The notes beneath the pieces were generated by a model. That model saw nothing but the letters and a program-made list of their open reading frames with translations, did no database searches and had not been told where the DNA came from. The position numbers and the translations under genes were made by a program. Of a stretch of 54,583 nt of DNA, positions 53,345 to 54,583 are shown one piece after another. Origin of the DNA: Streptomyces amritsarensis. Its GTDB lineage: Bacteria > Actinomycetota > Actinomycetes > Streptomycetales > Streptomycetaceae. The number at the start of each line of letters is the position of its first letter. Position 1 is the first letter of the stretch. The DNA is taken from assembly GCF_001953875.1 (NCBI RefSeq), contig NZ_MQUR01000050.1, positions 1-54,583 of the forward strand, in the 5' to 3' direction.

Positions 53345-54544
53345 GTGGCAGACACCGACCAGACCGGCGAGCGCGACAACCGGCGCTCGGGACCGGGCGG
53401 CGGACTCCTCATGGGCCGCCCCTTCGGCGTGCCCGTCTACGTCTCACCCAGCTGGTTCCTCGTCGCCGCCCTCATCACCTGGGTCTTCGGAGACCAGCTC
53501 GACCGCGTCCTGCCCGACCTCGGACCCGTCCGCTACCTCGTCTCCCTCTTCTTCGCCGTCGCCTTCTACGCCTCCGTCCTCGTCCACGAACTCGCCCACA
53601 CCGTCGCCGCCCTCCGCTTCAAACTCCCCGTCCGCCGCATCCAGCTCCAGTTCTTCGGCGGAGTCTCCGAGATCGAGAAGGAGTCCGAGACCCCCGGCCG
53701 CGAATTCGTCCTCGCCTTCGTCGGCCCCCTGCTCTCCCTCCTCCTCGCCGGCGGCTTCTACCTCGGCATGGAAGCCGTCGACCCGGCCACCGTCCCCGGC
53801 GTCCTCCTCGCCGGCCTGATGATCTCCAACCTGCTCGTCGCCGCCTTCAACCTGCTCCCCGGCCTCCCCCTCGACGGCGGCCGCATGCTCCGCGCCGTCA
53901 TCTGGGGCATCACCGGCAAACCCATGGCCGGCACCGTCGCCGCCGCCTGGGTCGGCCGCGCCCTCGCCGTCGCCGTCCTCCTCGGCCTCCCCCTGCTCAC
54001 CCACACCGGACTCCTCGGCAACCGCACCGAGGAGATCGGCGGCATGGACACCGTCATGGACGCCCTCCTCGCCGCCATCCTCGCCGCCATCATCTGGACC
54101 GGAGCCGGCAACAGCCTGCGCATGGCCCGACTGCGCGAACACCTCCCCGAACTGCGCGCCCGCAGCCTCACCCGCCGCGCCATCCCCGTCGAGAACGCCA
54201 CCCCCCTCAGCGAAGCCCTCCGCCGCGCCAACGAAGCCGGAGCCCGCGCCCTCGTCGTCGTCGACGGCCACGGCGACCCCACCGCCATCGTCCGCGAGAG
54301 CGCCATCGCCTCCGTCCCCGAACACCGCCGCCCCTGGGTCGCCGTCAGCACCCTCGCCCAGGACCTCACCGACGGCATGAAGGTTTCCGCGGAACTCACC
54401 GGCGAAGAACTCCTCGACCACCTCCGCGCCAACCCCGCCACCGAATACCTCGTCCTCGAACCCGGCGGCGCCATCTACGGCGTCCTGTCCACCCTCGACG
54501 TCGAGAAGGCCTTCGTGAAAGCCATGGCGCGGCCCCGACCCTAA
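53345..54544 (+). CDS. site-2 protease family (M50) with CBS domains
   Basis: 399 residues. The zinc motif HELAH (SVLVHELAHTVAAL, about residues 80-93) and the second motif NLLPGLPLDGGRML (about 175-188) define the M50 intramembrane protease. About six TM segments lie in residues 30-270. A cytosolic CBS-domain pair follows (about 275-395; PVENATPLSEALRRANEAGARALVVVDG and EYLVLEPGGAIYGVLSTLDV). It is the Rip3/SpoIVFB-like subgroup. GTG start with GAAGGAC upstream. It precedes the Pup-proteasome region in related genomes. Confidence 0.9.
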   Translation: MADTDQTGERDNRRSGPGGGLLMGRPFGVPVYVSPSWFLVAALITWVFGDQLDRVLPDLGPVRYLVSLFFAVAFYASVLVHELAHTVAALRFKLPVRRIQLQFFGGVSEIEKESETPGREFVLAFVGPLLSLLLAGGFYLGMEAVDPATVPGVLLAGLMISNLLVAAFNLLPGLPLDGGRMLRAVIWGITGKPMAGTVAAAWVGRALAVAVLLGLPLLTHTGLLGNRTEEIGGMDTVMDALLAAILAAIIWTGAGNSLRMARLREHLPELRARSLTRRAIPVENATPLSEALRRANEAGARALVVVDGHGDPTAIVRESAIASVPEHRRPWVAVSTLAQDLTDGMKVSAELTGEELLDHLRANPATEYLVLEPGGAIYGVLSTLDVEKAFVKAMARPRP

Positions 54545-54583
54545 CTTGTTCTTTAACGTCCGAGGTCGAACGATGCCTCGTAC

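Overview
The window is a piece of a Streptomyces chromosome. GC content is very high with strong G/C at third codon positions. It carries chaplins, a mycothiol ligase (mshC), a gylR-type glycerol operon, a PAC2 protein and DUF3090/SCO1664/DUF5703 proteins. From memory of family names, the gene order resembles (inverted) the S. coelicolor SCO1650-SCO1680 core region. No integrase, transposase, CRISPR array or large biosynthetic cluster was seen.

Layout. 1-4000: minus-strand genes for a partial BKACE-type enzyme, a zinc-ribbon protein, an alpha/beta hydrolase and a NamZ-like exported muramidase. 4000-14300: a catabolic island with an SDR, an acyl-CoA ligase and a TetR regulator facing an acyl-CoA dehydrogenase and an APH-fold kinase, then a metallo-beta-lactamase-fold hydrolase, a His-rich protein, two DUF202 membrane proteins, a NUDIX enzyme and a KstD-like flavoprotein. 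Near-identical operator-like palindromes sit at both promoters of the catabolic set. Its gene content recalls the lva (levulinate/4-hydroxyacid) pathway and split ACAD10/11. 14480-19533: an ASCH protein, a hypothetical protein and two APC-superfamily permeases.

19672-22502: an APH-like kinase overlapping a CorA-like two-TM protein of unknown function, next to a duplicated tRNA-Leu(GAG) gene. 22692-31834: an M20 peptidase, a ChpH-like short chaplin, a chaplin fused to a collagen-like Gly-X-Pro stalk with a sortase signal, DUF5703, a catalytically degenerate RecD2-like protein coupled to an aldo/keto reductase, an F420-type oxidoreductase and a diiron ferritin-like protein. 31880-36479: CorA, then a phosphatase / zinc-ribbon / atypical-kinase trio ending in mshC. 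36733-42968: PAC2, then glpF-glpK-glpD (gyl operon) with its IclR regulator and matching operators. 43243-47570: metH and a HAD hydrolase. 47571-54544: a 600-bp regulatory region with a perfect Crp-type site, two tandem solute-binding lipoproteins without a transporter, an orphan response regulator, a RecB-like nuclease and a site-2 protease.

Most calls rest on recognised motifs. The operon logic and the regulatory sites are inferences from sequence pattern and position.
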